Shown here piece after piece: positions 1 to 12,470 of a stretch of DNA of 64,000 nucleotides. The DNA comes from Euptelea pleiosperma (taxonomy: Eukaryota > Streptophyta > Magnoliopsida > Ranunculales > Eupteleaceae), in the NCBI GenBank assembly GCA_035048495.1, contig CM068549.1, forward strand, positions 11,518,000-11,581,999, given 5' to 3'. The notes beneath the pieces were generated by a model, which saw only the letters and a program-made list of their open reading frames with translations, was not told the origin of the DNA and did not search any database. The position numbers and the translations under genes are program-made. Position 1 is the first letter of the stretch. Each line of letters opens with the position of its first letter.

Positions 1-738
1 TTTAAGGGAGAGAGAGAGACATTGAAGAGAAGGATTGGTTGTCACATAGCAGCCTCTTCCACTTTAACTTTAGAGAGAACTGGGACTGAGAGGAGAGGGG
101 TAGTTGCTTGAGAGAAGAAGGGAGAAAGGAAAGTGAAAGGGGAAGGAACCGACCTCTTCTTTTTGGGTAGGTTTGTTAATATAGAAAGAGAGATAGAGGG
201 GGGAAGCGAGAAATTTGTGGGATAGAGAGAGTGGGTAGGAGAGAGAAACAGGAGTTAAAGTTTATCTTTGAGTTGGTCATGAGTATCTAAAATTGTGGGA
301 GTGAATGGGTTTTATTGGTGAAGATTGCCACAAGGGCAGCGAGGTGGCAGGCCTTGGGGTCCATTCAAGTACCGTGTGGAGACTAGTAATGGGCCAATGG
401 GCTAAGAGTTGGTATTGGCCGCGGGAGTCCACAAATGGATTGTAGATGTATGGCCGTGGGCCGTTGGATGGGCAAACATGTTAGTGGGCCATCATTAAAG
501 GCCCTTGGCCTATATGATTAGGCCATGGGCCAGAGAATATTAGGCCCAAGAAAATGCCATATGTCGGCCAGTGGATGTGTGGCTCGTGGAATAGGTGGGC
601 CAGTAGGCCAGTAGGATAATGGGCCATGAGAGAGTGGGATATATGAGTGGGCTATGTGTGCCATAAGAGATATTATATGATGTTGGGCACAAAGTAACTG
701 GCGAGAGGTATAAGGTGAAATTAGGGGATGGCGATGTG

Positions 739-1827
739 TAGGGCTGCAACTTGGGCGGGCTCAACCCGAGCCCGATGGGTTGAACCCGACATTAGGGTTG
801 GGTTGGGTTAACCCTTTTAGAACTTGGGTTGGGCTTGGGCTGGATTTTTGGTAACTCGATCAAATTGGGTTGGGTTAGGGTTGAGGCTTGGCCCAACCCG
901 ACCCAACCCGAACCCGACTTACTATATATATATATAAATTAGTTTTGCGTCAGGATCGGGGGACAACAATTTCATACAACATTTTTGACAACAATTTTGA
1001 CGTACCCACATGGAAGATGAATCAATAGCTGATTTTTGGTGAGGATGATCTCCTCATCATATAGATCACCCGTACAAAAAAATCATCTTATTCTGAAATT
1101 AACCCCATCAAATGTGGTTTTCAAGTTAACGATAAAAGTAAACGGTTCATAATTCTTCAATTTGTAAACCAGTCTACGAATGTCAGATTGATTTGAAGTT
1201 TTGTGAGGGTGATCTCCTCACTATAGAGACCATCAATTGTAAAAAAATTGTTGTCCCCCGATCCTAACCCATTAGTTTTACAGACAAATATCCACACTAC
1301 ATTTTGGCAAATGCAGCAACCCATGGATGTTTGTCCTTAGTAACTACAAACTTTGTGTGATATTACCAAATGTCATTGAAACTATATTTTGGCATTTTAT
1401 GTGATCGGTTGATAGTAAAATATCGTGTTTTTCTCCAACGATTGTTTTTGGTATTTCTTTACTAACTTTTATCATGCACTTGAGTTAATGAACTTTTCCG
1501 TTATTATGAAAATATCATGTTCTCTTTTACGAGCTTTGGAAATGAAGTTATGCTATTATTTAATGGTTAGCACAACGGCTATTGTATTGACCGATAAATT
1601 ATTTTAATATGAAAAAATTCAACAATATTTTCAAATAATAAAAAAATTAAGAAATTGACCAACCCGATCAACCCAACTAACCCGACCCAACCCGATAGGG
1701 TTGGGTTAGGGTTGGAAAATCTAGGCCCGACCTTGGGTTGGGTTAGGTTAGGGTTGACAGCCTTTAAGGTTGGGTTGGGCTAGGGTTGACCTCCAACCTG
1801 ACCCAACCCGCCCAAGTTGCAGCCCTA
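739..1827. mobile_element. Non-autonomous hAT-type DNA transposon
   Basis: Perfect 21-bp terminal inverted repeats, beginning TAGGGCTGCAACTTGG at each end, are flanked by the 8-bp direct duplication GCGATGTG (731-738 and 1828-1835). An 8-bp duplication with T/CAGGG ends is typical of the hAT superfamily. The 1,089-bp interior has no transposase. Both subterminal regions are packed with GGGTTGGGTTAGGG-like and CAACCCGACCC-like motifs in opposite orientations, which resemble subterminal transposase-binding arrays (function inferred). A second inverted-repeat element is nested at 953-1264. Confidence 0.92.
953..1264. mobile_element. MITE-like inverted-repeat element nested in the hAT element
   Basis: The ends are a 20-bp inverted repeat (GGATCGGGGGACAAC then AATTT). 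The 312-bp interior is AT-rich, non-coding and holds two copies of a block with GATCTCCTCA (near 1048 and 1210). I could not find a convincing flanking duplication, so the superfamily is unassigned. It could alternatively be an internal inverted repeat belonging to the hAT element itself. Confidence 0.6.
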
Positions 1828-2065
1828 GCGATGTGCCGTCAGGTTACAGGATGGTGAGGATAGATGGTTAAGATTAGATCGATCAAAGATTTAGAGAAGA
1901 TGATGAAGATCTAATAGTTGATCGGATGGTAGACATGTAGAGATCAGGATAGATCTAGGACCATAGGATCTAATGGTAGGATGAGATGTTAGGGTTTTGA
2001 GAGATGGAGAGAGAATTAGAAGAAACGTGAGAGAAAATAATACAAAAATAAAGAGAAAAGAGCTG

Positions 2066-2133
2066 GCAGAGGGTCTTGAACCCTGGTCTTCAATATGTTC
2101 TTCACTTAAGCTTCACCAGTAGAGCAGGCCATC
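2066..2133 (-). other. tRNA-like block (A-box/B-box) in LTR A U3
   Basis: Read on the minus strand, a D-arm-like CTGCTCTACTGGTGAAGC is followed at tRNA-like spacing by CAGGGTTCAAGACCCTC. The latter contains GGTTCAAGACC, matching the Pol III B-box core GWTCRANNC. The A-box match is imperfect and no acceptor stem closes it, so it is not a functional tRNA gene. It is more likely a tRNA-derived segment incorporated in the LTR. Equivalent blocks occur in the other LTRs of the family. Confidence 0.6.
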
Positions 2134-4610
2134 ATTTCTTGTCAGTTGATGTGGCTTTAAATGCTTTGTTCATTCTCTTGGTCATCGGCTCTTCCGTTCT
2201 CTTGGTTCTTTGGACTGGCATGTGCGATCCTCTGGCTTGGCCCATACTTGGCTTGTATCTTCTTGTCATAGCATGTTGGCTCTTTAAGTGTTGATATCAC
2301 GCATCAGTAGTTGATCATGGGCCCGTCAGTCTCGAGAATCGTCTGATCGGGTTTCCTGCGAGAGAAAAAGCGCGCAATGAGATTCAACTAAAACGGCTTG
2401 ATACTAGATTATCCGAAATGCGTATATTTCATGTAAATAGTCAATTTTCGTCTAAATAATGTGTCCTACGCAATGGAAAAAATTCTTACATGAAAAAGTA
2501 AAGAAAAGAGAAGTTTTACGTAGGAGAATGTGACATTGCCAAAAGGATAATGGCTTAAAATAAGCACTTTTGAGCGAATATCAATCACATAATGAGAAAC
2601 TAATCTTGCAATTGCAACTAGGATCCTTATAAAACAGAAATTCAAGTTACTTAAATTACCCATATCACGAAATGAAGCCAGTCCCATGAAAATCCATCAA
2701 CATAACAAAACAAAATTTATAAACCAAGTAACATAATATCTAAAACTATATATCATGTACTGAGAAACTAATTCTCCAATTGCAATCAGAATACTTATAA
2801 AATAGAAAATCAAGTAACTCACATGATTGATTCCCTAATCGTAGGTGTGACCTTCCATTTAGAAAATTTGATCAAATCGTTGTAATAACACTCGGGCACC
2901 ATGGTGTAAAATATCTATATTTCTTGTGCAGCAATGGATCTATGGCTATTAGCTCTCGGACACCGTCGTGTAAAAGAGAAGAGAGATAAAGGCAGGTTTT
3001 AAAAATAAATGGTTGTAATGATTCATTTTGGAAATAGAATAATAGAAAGGAGCAAAGAAGGTAGAGAAGATGGAGAGATTTTAGGAGTGAAAAGATAAAC
3101 TTTTGGAGATGGAGTTCAAGAAAGAGATGGAGTTTAGGAGTTGAAGGAGAGATGTTTTGGGTAATTAATACATACTAGGAATGGAACTTATATTATAGAA
3201 TATAAAAGGTTTTTTTTATTTATGGTAGGAGAGAGAGAGACATATTGAGAGTTGAGAGAAAGTCAAGGGTATTTTTGTAAAGTTAAAAAAATTTGGAGAG
3301 AGTGGCACTTCAACAGGGTCGAGCTTTAGTATAGATAATAGTTGTGACAATGTGTTGCAATATTACTACAATATAGCTTCATGTACTACTTACCACCAAG
3401 GAGTGGGCTAAACATCCATGCTGTCAATGGGCCTAGAGTGTAGCGGTGAGTAACAAAAGTCGTTATACCTGACACCTTTGGCGTTAGATTTAGCTTGTTA
3501 CATCTTCTTCATAAAATAATTCATGTAAACTATATATATACAAGTCTGATCCCCAAAGTATGAGGTTCCCCTCCAAAAATGCCAAGTGGCCTACTCTTTA
3601 GGGCCCACATATTCATGCGTGTTTGCTTCACTTCTTGATGGATTCATACAGCAAAAATCAGTTTAAGTATCGAATAGTTCCACGCAATATACTAAACTTT
3701 TAAGGCGTGAGACAAGGCGTTAAACTTTCAGGCGAACAAAAAACATCTATAGAAACAAATAAGGACGGTTGTCCTCACTTAAGTAGTGGTTGAGATCAAG
3801 CATACTGCAATCAATGGTTGAAATCCTTTCCTACCGAATCTATTTTAGCGCTTTTTTCCCACCTAATACATCACCTACTCTCTCTTTCTCTCTCTATCTC
3901 GTGTGCGCGCGCTAAGAAGAACCAGACAAAGAAGATCGTCTTCACTTCTCCAAGAGCGTCCTCAGGATTCTCCTAGAAAAACCAGATGAAAAAGACCAAG
4001 CGAGCTAATTGTGATCATTGTTTTGGGGTACTCACCTAGCTTCATCAGATCGTCTTTATCCGATCGTTCTTTTCAATTTTGCACCAGACAAAAGAATGCA
4101 ACTCAAAGTAGATCATCTTCATCTCTTCATCTAATGAGGTATTCTTCTCCTTTCCAAACCTCGCTTGACTCTCATGCTTCTCCATCTCAAAACCTCTCTA
4201 AGCTCCTCACATACTAACCCCTGAAACCCTGAACCATTTTATTGGAGTTAGTAAATTCTCGAATTATACACGAAATGTTCGAATTATCCAAAAAAAAATG
4301 AACCAAACAACGTCCTATTCAAAGGTTTGGTAAAATTCACACATTTTTGAACATGATCGAATTATTCTCGAATAATTCATGGACTTTTGTGAATTATTCA
4401 AATTCCCACATTATTTAGTTTTAAACATGAAGTTCATTATATAAGAATAAATTGTCAAAATTTTATGGATTTTTTGTTTTTATTTATTTTATATTATTTT
4501 TGCCAAATATTTGAACCTTCTTTTAAATGACAAACCTAAATTGTACTCGAACATTTCTGTACCACATTTTTGCCGCACTCCAAATTTCTAAGTAAGGTTT
4601 TTTCCATCGG

Positions 4611-5100
4611 TTGAGGGTGATTTTCAAGTTGATTTTTGGGGGTTTCTAACCGTCCAATTTGACCATTATTTTGGGAAGCTCAGATCAACCATCGTTTAGT
4701 GGTTGAGGGTGATTTACAAGTAGATTTTTTGGGGGTTTCTAATTGTTGATTCGAGCTCTATTTTGGGGTACTCAAATCCAAAGCCTAGAAAGCCTCAATC
4801 AGGCTTAGATTGGTGGTTTTTAATCTTCATATTTGAGCATTATTTTGGGGTACTCAGATCCAATGCTTGGAAACCACCAATCAGTTGGATTATTGGCCAA
4901 ACCTCAGCCTAATTTTTCTCATCTGAAACCTTCCATTAGTGACTGATTTCATTCAGGAGGTTTCTAACCGTCGGATTTGAATATTATTTTGGGGTACTAA
5001 AATCCAATGCTTAGAACCACCATTCAAGCTGATTTCTTACATATTGGTAGTTTCTAACCATCCAATTTGAGTTTTTCCATTTTAATGTGAGCATTGTTTT
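4611..5100. repeat. Degenerate tandem repeat, about 110-bp period
   Basis: About four to five diverged units each contain a version of GGTTTCTAACCGTC, then ATTATTTTGGGG, then TACTCAGATCCAA and a TAGAAACCACC-like segment. The same motif order recurs at about 18411-18640, so it belongs to a dispersed family. It is non-coding. Confidence 0.6.
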
Positions 5101-5102
5101 GG

Positions 5103-5963
5103 TGTCACGCCCTGAATTTTGGCACTCGAGCCCGACCCGAATGCCTGTGGATCGACCCATTTACTCGAAATTCAGGGTGTAAAAATAGTTAAGGGGAATA
5201 GAATTTCACAATTTACCACAAGATATCGGTAGATCGAAATTTACTAAGTTCTCAAAATCATAATCTCTGGTAGCGAAGTCATCTATGACACACAAAGTCA
5301 AATATAAACATAATATCAAAGAACTACGAATCATGATTTGCCAAAAGGTCTCATCTATTCCACGATCCAAATAATATAAAGAAATGCATTTATTACATGA
5401 ATTTACAAGCAATATAATAAAATCAAAGTCACTAATAATGTTCTTTTCATGGTTCGGCTCATGCTCATAGGGTCGTATGTTGCATCGTCTATTTCGTCCA
5501 CTGGTTGTAGTTGCTTCTCATACCCTGCTTCGTACGTCTCGGTCTCACCTACATCTGAAAATATGGTTGTAGGAGTGAGCCAAGCGCTCACTTGAGTTTT
5601 TTCATCCGAACATGATTCAAATAATACCAGATATACGAACATGTTCACATAAATTAAATTGTCAAACAGTAATATCATGGTCATAATGAATGCATGAACA
5701 ATTAATCACAACCCGCACATAGGGTCTCATTCTTCACCCATACAGAGGATCTTCTCAGGATTTTTGAGTCTTTCACCCTGGAGAACTCACTCCCAACTTG
5801 CTTTATCACTTTTGAATCGGAAATACAATACATGCCTTCATATATATAGAAAATTACTGAAAATATAAATATCCACGCAGGGAATCTGTCACGCCCCGAA
5901 TTCGGGTGTCTAAACCCAATCTAAATGCCTGTGGGTCAACCTGTTTACCCAAGATCCAGGGTG
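5103..5963. repeat. Pair of related ~75-bp segments starting GTCACGCCC
   Basis: Segments at 5103-5182 and 5888-5963 share GTCACGCCC(T/C)GAATT, AATGCCTGTGG and an AGGGTG end, in the same orientation. Starts of this form are common in plant LTRs, so these may be LTR remnants, but no matching end, primer-binding site or coding domain was found. Confidence 0.4.
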
Positions 5964-8900
5964 CTATAAAAAGAAAGAATTTGAAACACTCTAAAATAAT
6001 TTAAAATATTTTGTAAATTAAAATGTTCCTTTAATTTTTTTTTATATGGTAAAACACTAATTTAGTGGGTTGGGAGAGTAGCATTGAAGAAAAACTAGGT
6101 TATGGGTATTCTTGAGTATATACATAGGTTCAACGATTTAGAAAATAGTCCATATCTTTCAAACGTAGTATAATTTCACCATTTGGCCTATGCTATTTGA
6201 AGGGTCTCGTCGAGATCTTCAATTTTCCCAGAAATAGTTGAGGGCCAATTCGGCTTCTATAAGTGGGAAAACACGTTCTGTTTTCTAACAGTCGCTAATC
6301 CTATTTTGCAGCCCTTTAATTACAGCCAGTTAAAAATATTCATAAAATATTTTAGAAGTTGGATTACATAATTTCGGACTTAAATCAGATTATAAGATCT
6401 TAGGCCTGAAAATTGGGTTTGAAGGCAGTACTGTCAATTTTTCTGATTTCTTGTCCTCAATCTCTTCATCCGTTGTGGCGAATGACTCATTGATCTTACC
6501 TATAGAGTAAGTCGGTTGGAAACCGTCAGCGATGATGCCCAGTAATTCCACTTGTACCATGGTGTACATACGAATATGTGTACAGACATAAACAATAAAT
6601 GATCACGGTAAAGATGTTATCAATAGTCATGAAGAATGACATAAGAATAATGCACCATCAAAATGATTAATTATTGGAGTTTCCACTTTTCGCTTGACCC
6701 GACCAACAGGAGGTTTTTAAATCAATCCGGCCAACAGATTGACTGTTGATCTGACCAACGAAAATAAGTATAAGCTGACCAATGGTCGAAATAGTAGACC
6801 GGCCAACGGTCAAAATAATGGACCAACGATCAAAAAATAATTTTCTTTTTCATATTCTCATTCAGTCATCGTAAGGTGATGATGAAAATATATGGATGAT
6901 CATAGAAAATAATATTATAAAAAAAGTCGCATTAACATAGTAATAAACATAGTTGAATTTTATATCAAAAGAAGCGCATTTAGTTATAGATCAACATAGT
7001 TTAGAACAAGATCAATCACATCATGTTGAGGTTCATTGATTCACATAAACAGAATCAATACAATCATAGCACCACAATAAAAATGCACCAATGAACACAA
7101 ATTGAATATGAAAATAATTTATTCGTGTATGGTACTTACATTTTCTTCTTCTTTCTTGACTTGAGCACTTTTTTTTCAATAATGGAGGAGAACTAGTATT
7201 TTTTAGAGAAATTTTAGTTAAGACATTTTTTTTTACTATTGGGGCTTTTTCAGTGTTGTCCAAATCTTTCATTAATTTGCTAAAAATTAAAGATGTTTTA
7301 TAACAAATCTTTAGTAATTCTTTTTATGTCATTCTTTTAAAAGTAAGTATTCTTTCAAATTAAATAATTATTTAATATAAGTTAGTAAGTTTTTATTAAT
7401 TATTTAGCAATGAATTATTTTTAATGTTAGAATTTTCTATTTACTTATTATTACAAAGTTTCCAAGAATGAAGAGTACTGAGAATCTTTCTTTAATGACT
7501 TAATTATTGAATTTTGTATAAAAATATTTCTTGACATGTCAAATAGTTAAATGTTGATTTCTATTTAGGATTGATGTTTTCAAGTTGTCATATCAATTGC
7601 CTAAAGTGTAGAATTTTTAGCTAAAATCATTAAAGGCAATGATGTGTTATACTATTACTAAAATTAAGCCATGATTAAAGGTTTCCAAAATTTTAAATTT
7701 TTTACACTTAATTTTTTTAAAAGATAAAAGAAGTATTGTACCTTACCAAGCATGGAATACAAAATATTTATTATAAATTGAATTGGATCATTTACATTAT
7801 TAGGATGATGTGTCATTTCCATGTTTTATTTAATTAGTTAATTTATTAATTTTAGAAAAATACTTATCTTCACTTATTATTACTAATACGCCATTATTAT
7901 ACCTTATATGAACTTACACACCAGTTATATGGTTTACAAGAAGTGTACCCTATCACAAATATTCTGTAAGGTCTACTCCAACACAATTTAATTATAAAAA
8001 CTATTTAATTACGCGCGAATTCACTTATAGAGTTAATTAGTGCATTATAGATGTTCAATCAAAGAGACCCTAATATTACCATTCTATTATCTGAATTTTT
8101 CTTGCTGAAATCCTTAAGTAAAAAAATTTGCTAGTAAATAACCAAATTATACTTATAAATTATATTAATACTCTGAATAAAAGTTCAAGGTATTACAGGA
8201 TCTCTAATACGAAACAGATATAATCCACATAGGGGATCTCTAATTTAAAATCGACTATCAATAACAGTTTAACAATAAATACATGCTTCCAAGTTCATGA
8301 CTAGTATTGAGAAAATCATGAGAACGGTACCTACCTTTGATCGCTTTTTCAAGATTTCACATCAAATTTTCTAATCGGCCCTCTTCGCGTAATTTCAACT
8401 CAAGATTATTGAACCTTCAATTTTTATGAAGGAGTTAGAAGTATGCTTGTCAAAAATAAAATTCTAAAACTTGAATTGGTTCTACAGGGTCATTAGAGTC
8501 AATGTTATCCTCGCCTGAGTTAGAAATGATCAAAATATTATTATATTCTTATTATTTTATTATTTTTTAAAATATTATCGATAATGATATCACTAAGCCT
8601 GTATTTTGGATATGGCATTATAATATAAGGGGTATTTAATCTGGACCATCCAACCAGTGGGGCCCCACTGAAGAGTTATGGAGCCCAAGAATTGGACAAC
8701 AAGAATCGAATGAGAAGAAAGAACACTAAGTAATAAGGTATGGTAGATAGTTAGTTTTAGATGACCTAAAATGGTTAGAAAGAGAGGGGTCCCACCTAGG
8801 ATGTCAAAGGATCACATGGGAGAGCAAGGGTCGTATATAGTCTAAGGCGTTGGGAGAATATCTTCCCATAACCGGTTAACAAAATGTAATAGAGGTATGG

Positions 8901-11850
8901 TCAGTCAACCATTAATGTGAACCGCTCACATGGTCAATTAATTGGTTCCTAATATACTCCCTTGATAGATCATTGACCCATGCAGATTTTATTGCAAAAC
9001 TAATATGCACCGATGCTTGCAGGTAAATAACTCAGAATACATTCCATTCTATAGGAAACTAAAAGCAACCTTTGATGTGTAGGTCCACTAGAGAGTGGCG
9101 CAGACGATCGTGGGGTCGATTTTCAGGAGTGTGTGCATCATTATATCTAGTGTGTAGGTACACCAAGGAACGGATCGGACCATCATGGCTAATTCCCCAA
9201 AGGTGAACCATGCTGTAATTTGAGGAGTGAGGTTGAGGTTCAGATCTAATGGTGAGTCCTTGCCCATCTTATCGAGGAGTGTTGAAATTGAGGGTCAAGA
9301 GGGTGGCTAGTAAGTCATGGGAACTGTTGCCCTTCATCCGACGATGTGATGGAAGGTGAAGCAAGAAAAGAGTATAGAGAATAAGAAGATGGTCTATAAA
9401 TGTGTTTTGCAGATATGACGTCAACTATTGTTGACAAGGTCAGATGGACGAAACAACAACCATAAAGAAAAAGAACAAGAAATGAAAGATCAAGCCCGGA
9501 AGAAATCTTTTGAGAAGATCAAACAAGGTAATCCTTACCTGAATAAGAGGCATCTTAGAGGAGTCAGTGATCAACAGTGGAGGTACAAAAGCTTTTGACT
9601 TCACATGATAGAGCAGCTTAGTTATGGCAGCTGGATGGTTGGGCGGCAACAAGAACTCGTGGGACAGCATCACCACTTTCTTAGGCGTGAGGAAGGATGG
9701 AGCAATAAAGGGAGGAAGACGTTGTCTCCATACTAAAGGAATAGTGGGTTTGTACGACCAGAAACTACGTTGGCAAGTGATGAGGAGGGTTGATCTTCGA
9801 TGAAACCATTCTACAGCTGCAACTCGTGGAGGGTTTGGATCTTCAGGTTTGATGGCGTGAGGTGAGGAGAGTTGGATCGTTGAATAGCCAAGGAGGCTTA
9901 GTCGGTTAGAAGAAATTTCAATCCCAAGAGGTTTCTTCCAAAAGTTTTTGAACGAATAATATAAAATAATTAAACTCACCTGGAAAAGAGTTATTGTCGA
10001 TTGAATACAAAGGAAGAGAAGTGTTGATCCAATGGTGGTGGTTCTTGAAATGAAGCGGTGCGGCTCTTCAAGGATCCAGACCAACGGCTGCAATAGCTTC
10101 TTGAGGGCTGGGTTGAGATGATGGACGGATAGCTCTTGATGTGTGTTGATTCATGGTGGAGGATACTAAAGAGAGGCACGGTGCAACACTTCGGTGGCAG
10201 GAGGAACGAGATCTAGTTGATGGGGGAAAAGGGCGTTTAACATGATATATTTATATGGAGAGATGGGGAAGACAAAAATCAATTTTTGTTAAAAGGATGG
10301 AGGCTTGGACGGCTATGGGGCTTAGAGTCCATAGGTTTAGGGTTTTCTTTTGAAGAGTCAAAAAGAGATAGGAAACAAAGTCCTATTGGTTTTCAATATA
10401 GTAAAAACTCAAGGCAAATAGGTGTGATGGGGTTTGTTATTGTGTTTTGTTAAAACATTAAAAGGTGATAAGGTTTGGGTTGGTCAGTTTTGAACTTGGG
10501 AGTCATTGTTTTCAATACAAACTATTAGAAAACCATATAATAAAGCGATGGTCAGAAGTATACAGTATTGGGTTTTAAAAAACTAAAAAACTAATGTTAG
10601 CATGGTGGGTACGGTTGGCATAGATTTAAAAAAAATTATTTTCAAAAACAAAGAAAAGTAATGTATGTTAGACAAAAAGTTTGATGCTAATAAAATATGT
10701 TAATTAATAAAACTAATGGCTTTAGGTCTATTACTTAAGTAGAAACATTGACCCTTACATAATGCTTAAGTACTTATGTACATTACCATTAACCTATAGT
10801 TTATGTATTACATGTACATGCTCTTAAAAAATTAATACTATAGATCAAAATCTATGTAGCCTACTAATTAAATCCATTAATGATAATTAATTGTTAATTG
10901 AAACTAGGGTTTTTTTGTCATTGAGAGAACGACCCTATAATCAAAAGAATTTGTAATTATCCAATTATCCTGCAAAAATACGAGTTTTGCATAGGGCTTC
11001 GTGTTGGATGTCGATCCGCACTCGGGGTTAGTTAGCGCAAATTAGGAACATGAAATGATGGACTTTTCTAAGAATTTGGTGGAGAGGTGAGAATGGCGGT
11101 GTGGAGTAAAACATGATTTTTTTATTTTTAATTTTATTATTCTAGAGAGAATCATTAACTGCTAAAATGAGGAGAGAGAAAATAGGAAGAACACAATAAG
11201 CACAACTAATAAGAAAGATTTAAAGTTATTGACTGAAACTTCTCTCTATTGATTGAAATCAAATGGTTCTATTACAATTAAACTTAAACTTTCAAAACAA
11301 AGGAAATGAAATCAAACTTCTAAATAAATGAAACTAGCCTAAAATATTGAAAATAAACAAGAAAGAAAAAATATGGAAAGTTAGAGGAATAATAGGTAAG
11401 AGGATGAAACCTGGGATTGACTGTGTGCAAGGAAGAGGTGATGGTTACTGCCATTGGAAGACGAAGGGTCCATCCTTGTGCACAGTCCGATGATGGAGCC
11501 AAGATGTGTAAGGAATATTTTCATATTTAATTTGGTAAAGATTTCGTTTGACATAAAAACATCTTGTAACCGTTCCTACGAGCACAAGTGTAGTGTGGAG
11601 ATTTTGTGGTATGCATACTTCGCCAACTACGTGAAGACTAAAAGACAGAGACAGCAAGAATCAGACGGTTGGCGACAGGAGTCATCTGAGTAACTGTCGA
11701 TTTGTTAGTTAACGATCAAGTACGCTCGATTAGGAAGGTAAGTGACTTAGTAGCCATAGGAGTTTGTAAAAATGAACAAAATATAATGGTCAAACTTAAT
11801 CATTGGACTGACCCGAGTCTAAGTCAATTAAATTGACTAATGGAATAGTC

Positions 11851-12200
11851 CATTCGATTGGACACTTATCCCCAATCAATTGGACATAGCCCAATTGATT
11901 GGAGACTCTGTGTAATCAATTGGAAGCTACGAGGCAGAAACTTATTTCAGTCAAATCAATTGGAGACTTTATAAAATCGATTGGAGCCTTCGGGACACAA
12001 ACTTATTTGAGTCAAATCGATTGGAAACTCTGTGAAATCGATTGGAGCCTTCGGGATAGAAACTTATTTGAGTCAAATCGATTGGAGACCACTGTGTAAT
12101 TGATTGGAACCTTCGGAATAGAAATCTTATTGAGCCCAATTGATTGGACACTTATCCCCAATCGATTGGACCTAGTGTACAATCGATTGGACCATGCACA
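11851..12200 (+). repeat. Tandem array of the palindrome CAATCGATTG in the Copia LTR
   Basis: About thirteen copies of AATCGATTGGA or close variants (C/T and G/A changes inside the palindrome) occur. Several sit in ~55-60-bp units containing GAGCCTTCGGGA and CTTATTTGAGTCA. The array lies just upstream of the TATA box, the usual place for LTR enhancer repeats; that role is inferred. The right LTR has a matching array at 14979-15330. Confidence 0.85.
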
Positions 12201-12274
12201 GAATTGGTCCTTCTCAGATCTAAAATTCTTGGTTCCATTATCCCACGTTCTGCACGACTCAGGGTCTTGGAATT

Positions 12275-12283
12275 CTATAAATA
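12275..12283 (+). promoter_or_regulatory. TATA box of the Copia left LTR
   Basis: CTATAAATA lies about 75 bp after the palindrome array. The right LTR has the same box at 15407-15415. The position fits the U3/R boundary. Confidence 0.6.
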
Positions 12284-12470
12284 CAACCCTTCTATGCCTT
12301 CTCTAAACACACACAAAGACACAGAGTGACTCAATCTTTAAGAGAGAGAAGAAAATATTTTATTTATTAGAGTGTCCATTCGAAGAGCAAGAAGCTTGTT
12401 TTCCACTCACATCTTGTAAGCTTGTTATCTTCTTGATCAAAGCCAAGTGCTTGATCCTTTCCTCAGCTTA

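Larger units (their letters stand above)
1..2583 (-). mobile_element. Athila-like solo LTR A, left copy, cut by window edge
   Basis: The LTR ends on the plus strand with the family terminus GAGCGAATATCA, followed by ATCAC at 2584-2588. The complete right copy has ATCAC on both sides, so this is a solo LTR with a 5-bp target-site duplication. Sense is minus, inferred from the primer-binding site of the related full element at 47202-57356. It is GA-rich on the plus strand, carries a hAT insertion at 739-1827 and a tRNA-like block near 2066. Short ORFs inside it are chance readings. Confidence 0.85.
2584..10898. other. 8.3 kb without a recognisable gene
   Basis: AT-rich, heavily decayed DNA. 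Visible structure: a local ~60-bp duplication (about 2593-2650 and 2760-2820, around GAGAAACTAATTCTCC-like sequence); a degenerate tandem block at 4611-5100; paired GTCACGCCC motifs at 5103 and 5888; short GACCGGCCAACGGTC-like repeats at 6700-6835; and very AT-rich sequence at 7270-8170. The longest open frame (9440-10093, minus) lacks an ATG near its start, resembles no family I know and has low-complexity runs, so I do not call it a gene. Old transposon remnants are the likeliest content. Confidence 0.6.

Noticed and set aside
770..920. Interstitial telomere repeats
   Set aside because: The units are GGGTTGGG/GGGTTAGGG mixtures, not regular TTTAGGG, and lie inside the hAT ends.
2076..2294. 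72-residue hydrophobic ORF (again at 29560-29778)
   Set aside because: It lies within LTR A U3 across the tRNA-like block; the frame is not kept in related LTRs.
9440..10093. Longest minus-strand frame in the gene-free block (217 codons, also at 36922-37575)
   Set aside because: It begins at a TTG rather than an ATG, has no recognisable domain, contains runs of F/L and lies in decayed DNA. Duplication only copies it and gives no independent support.
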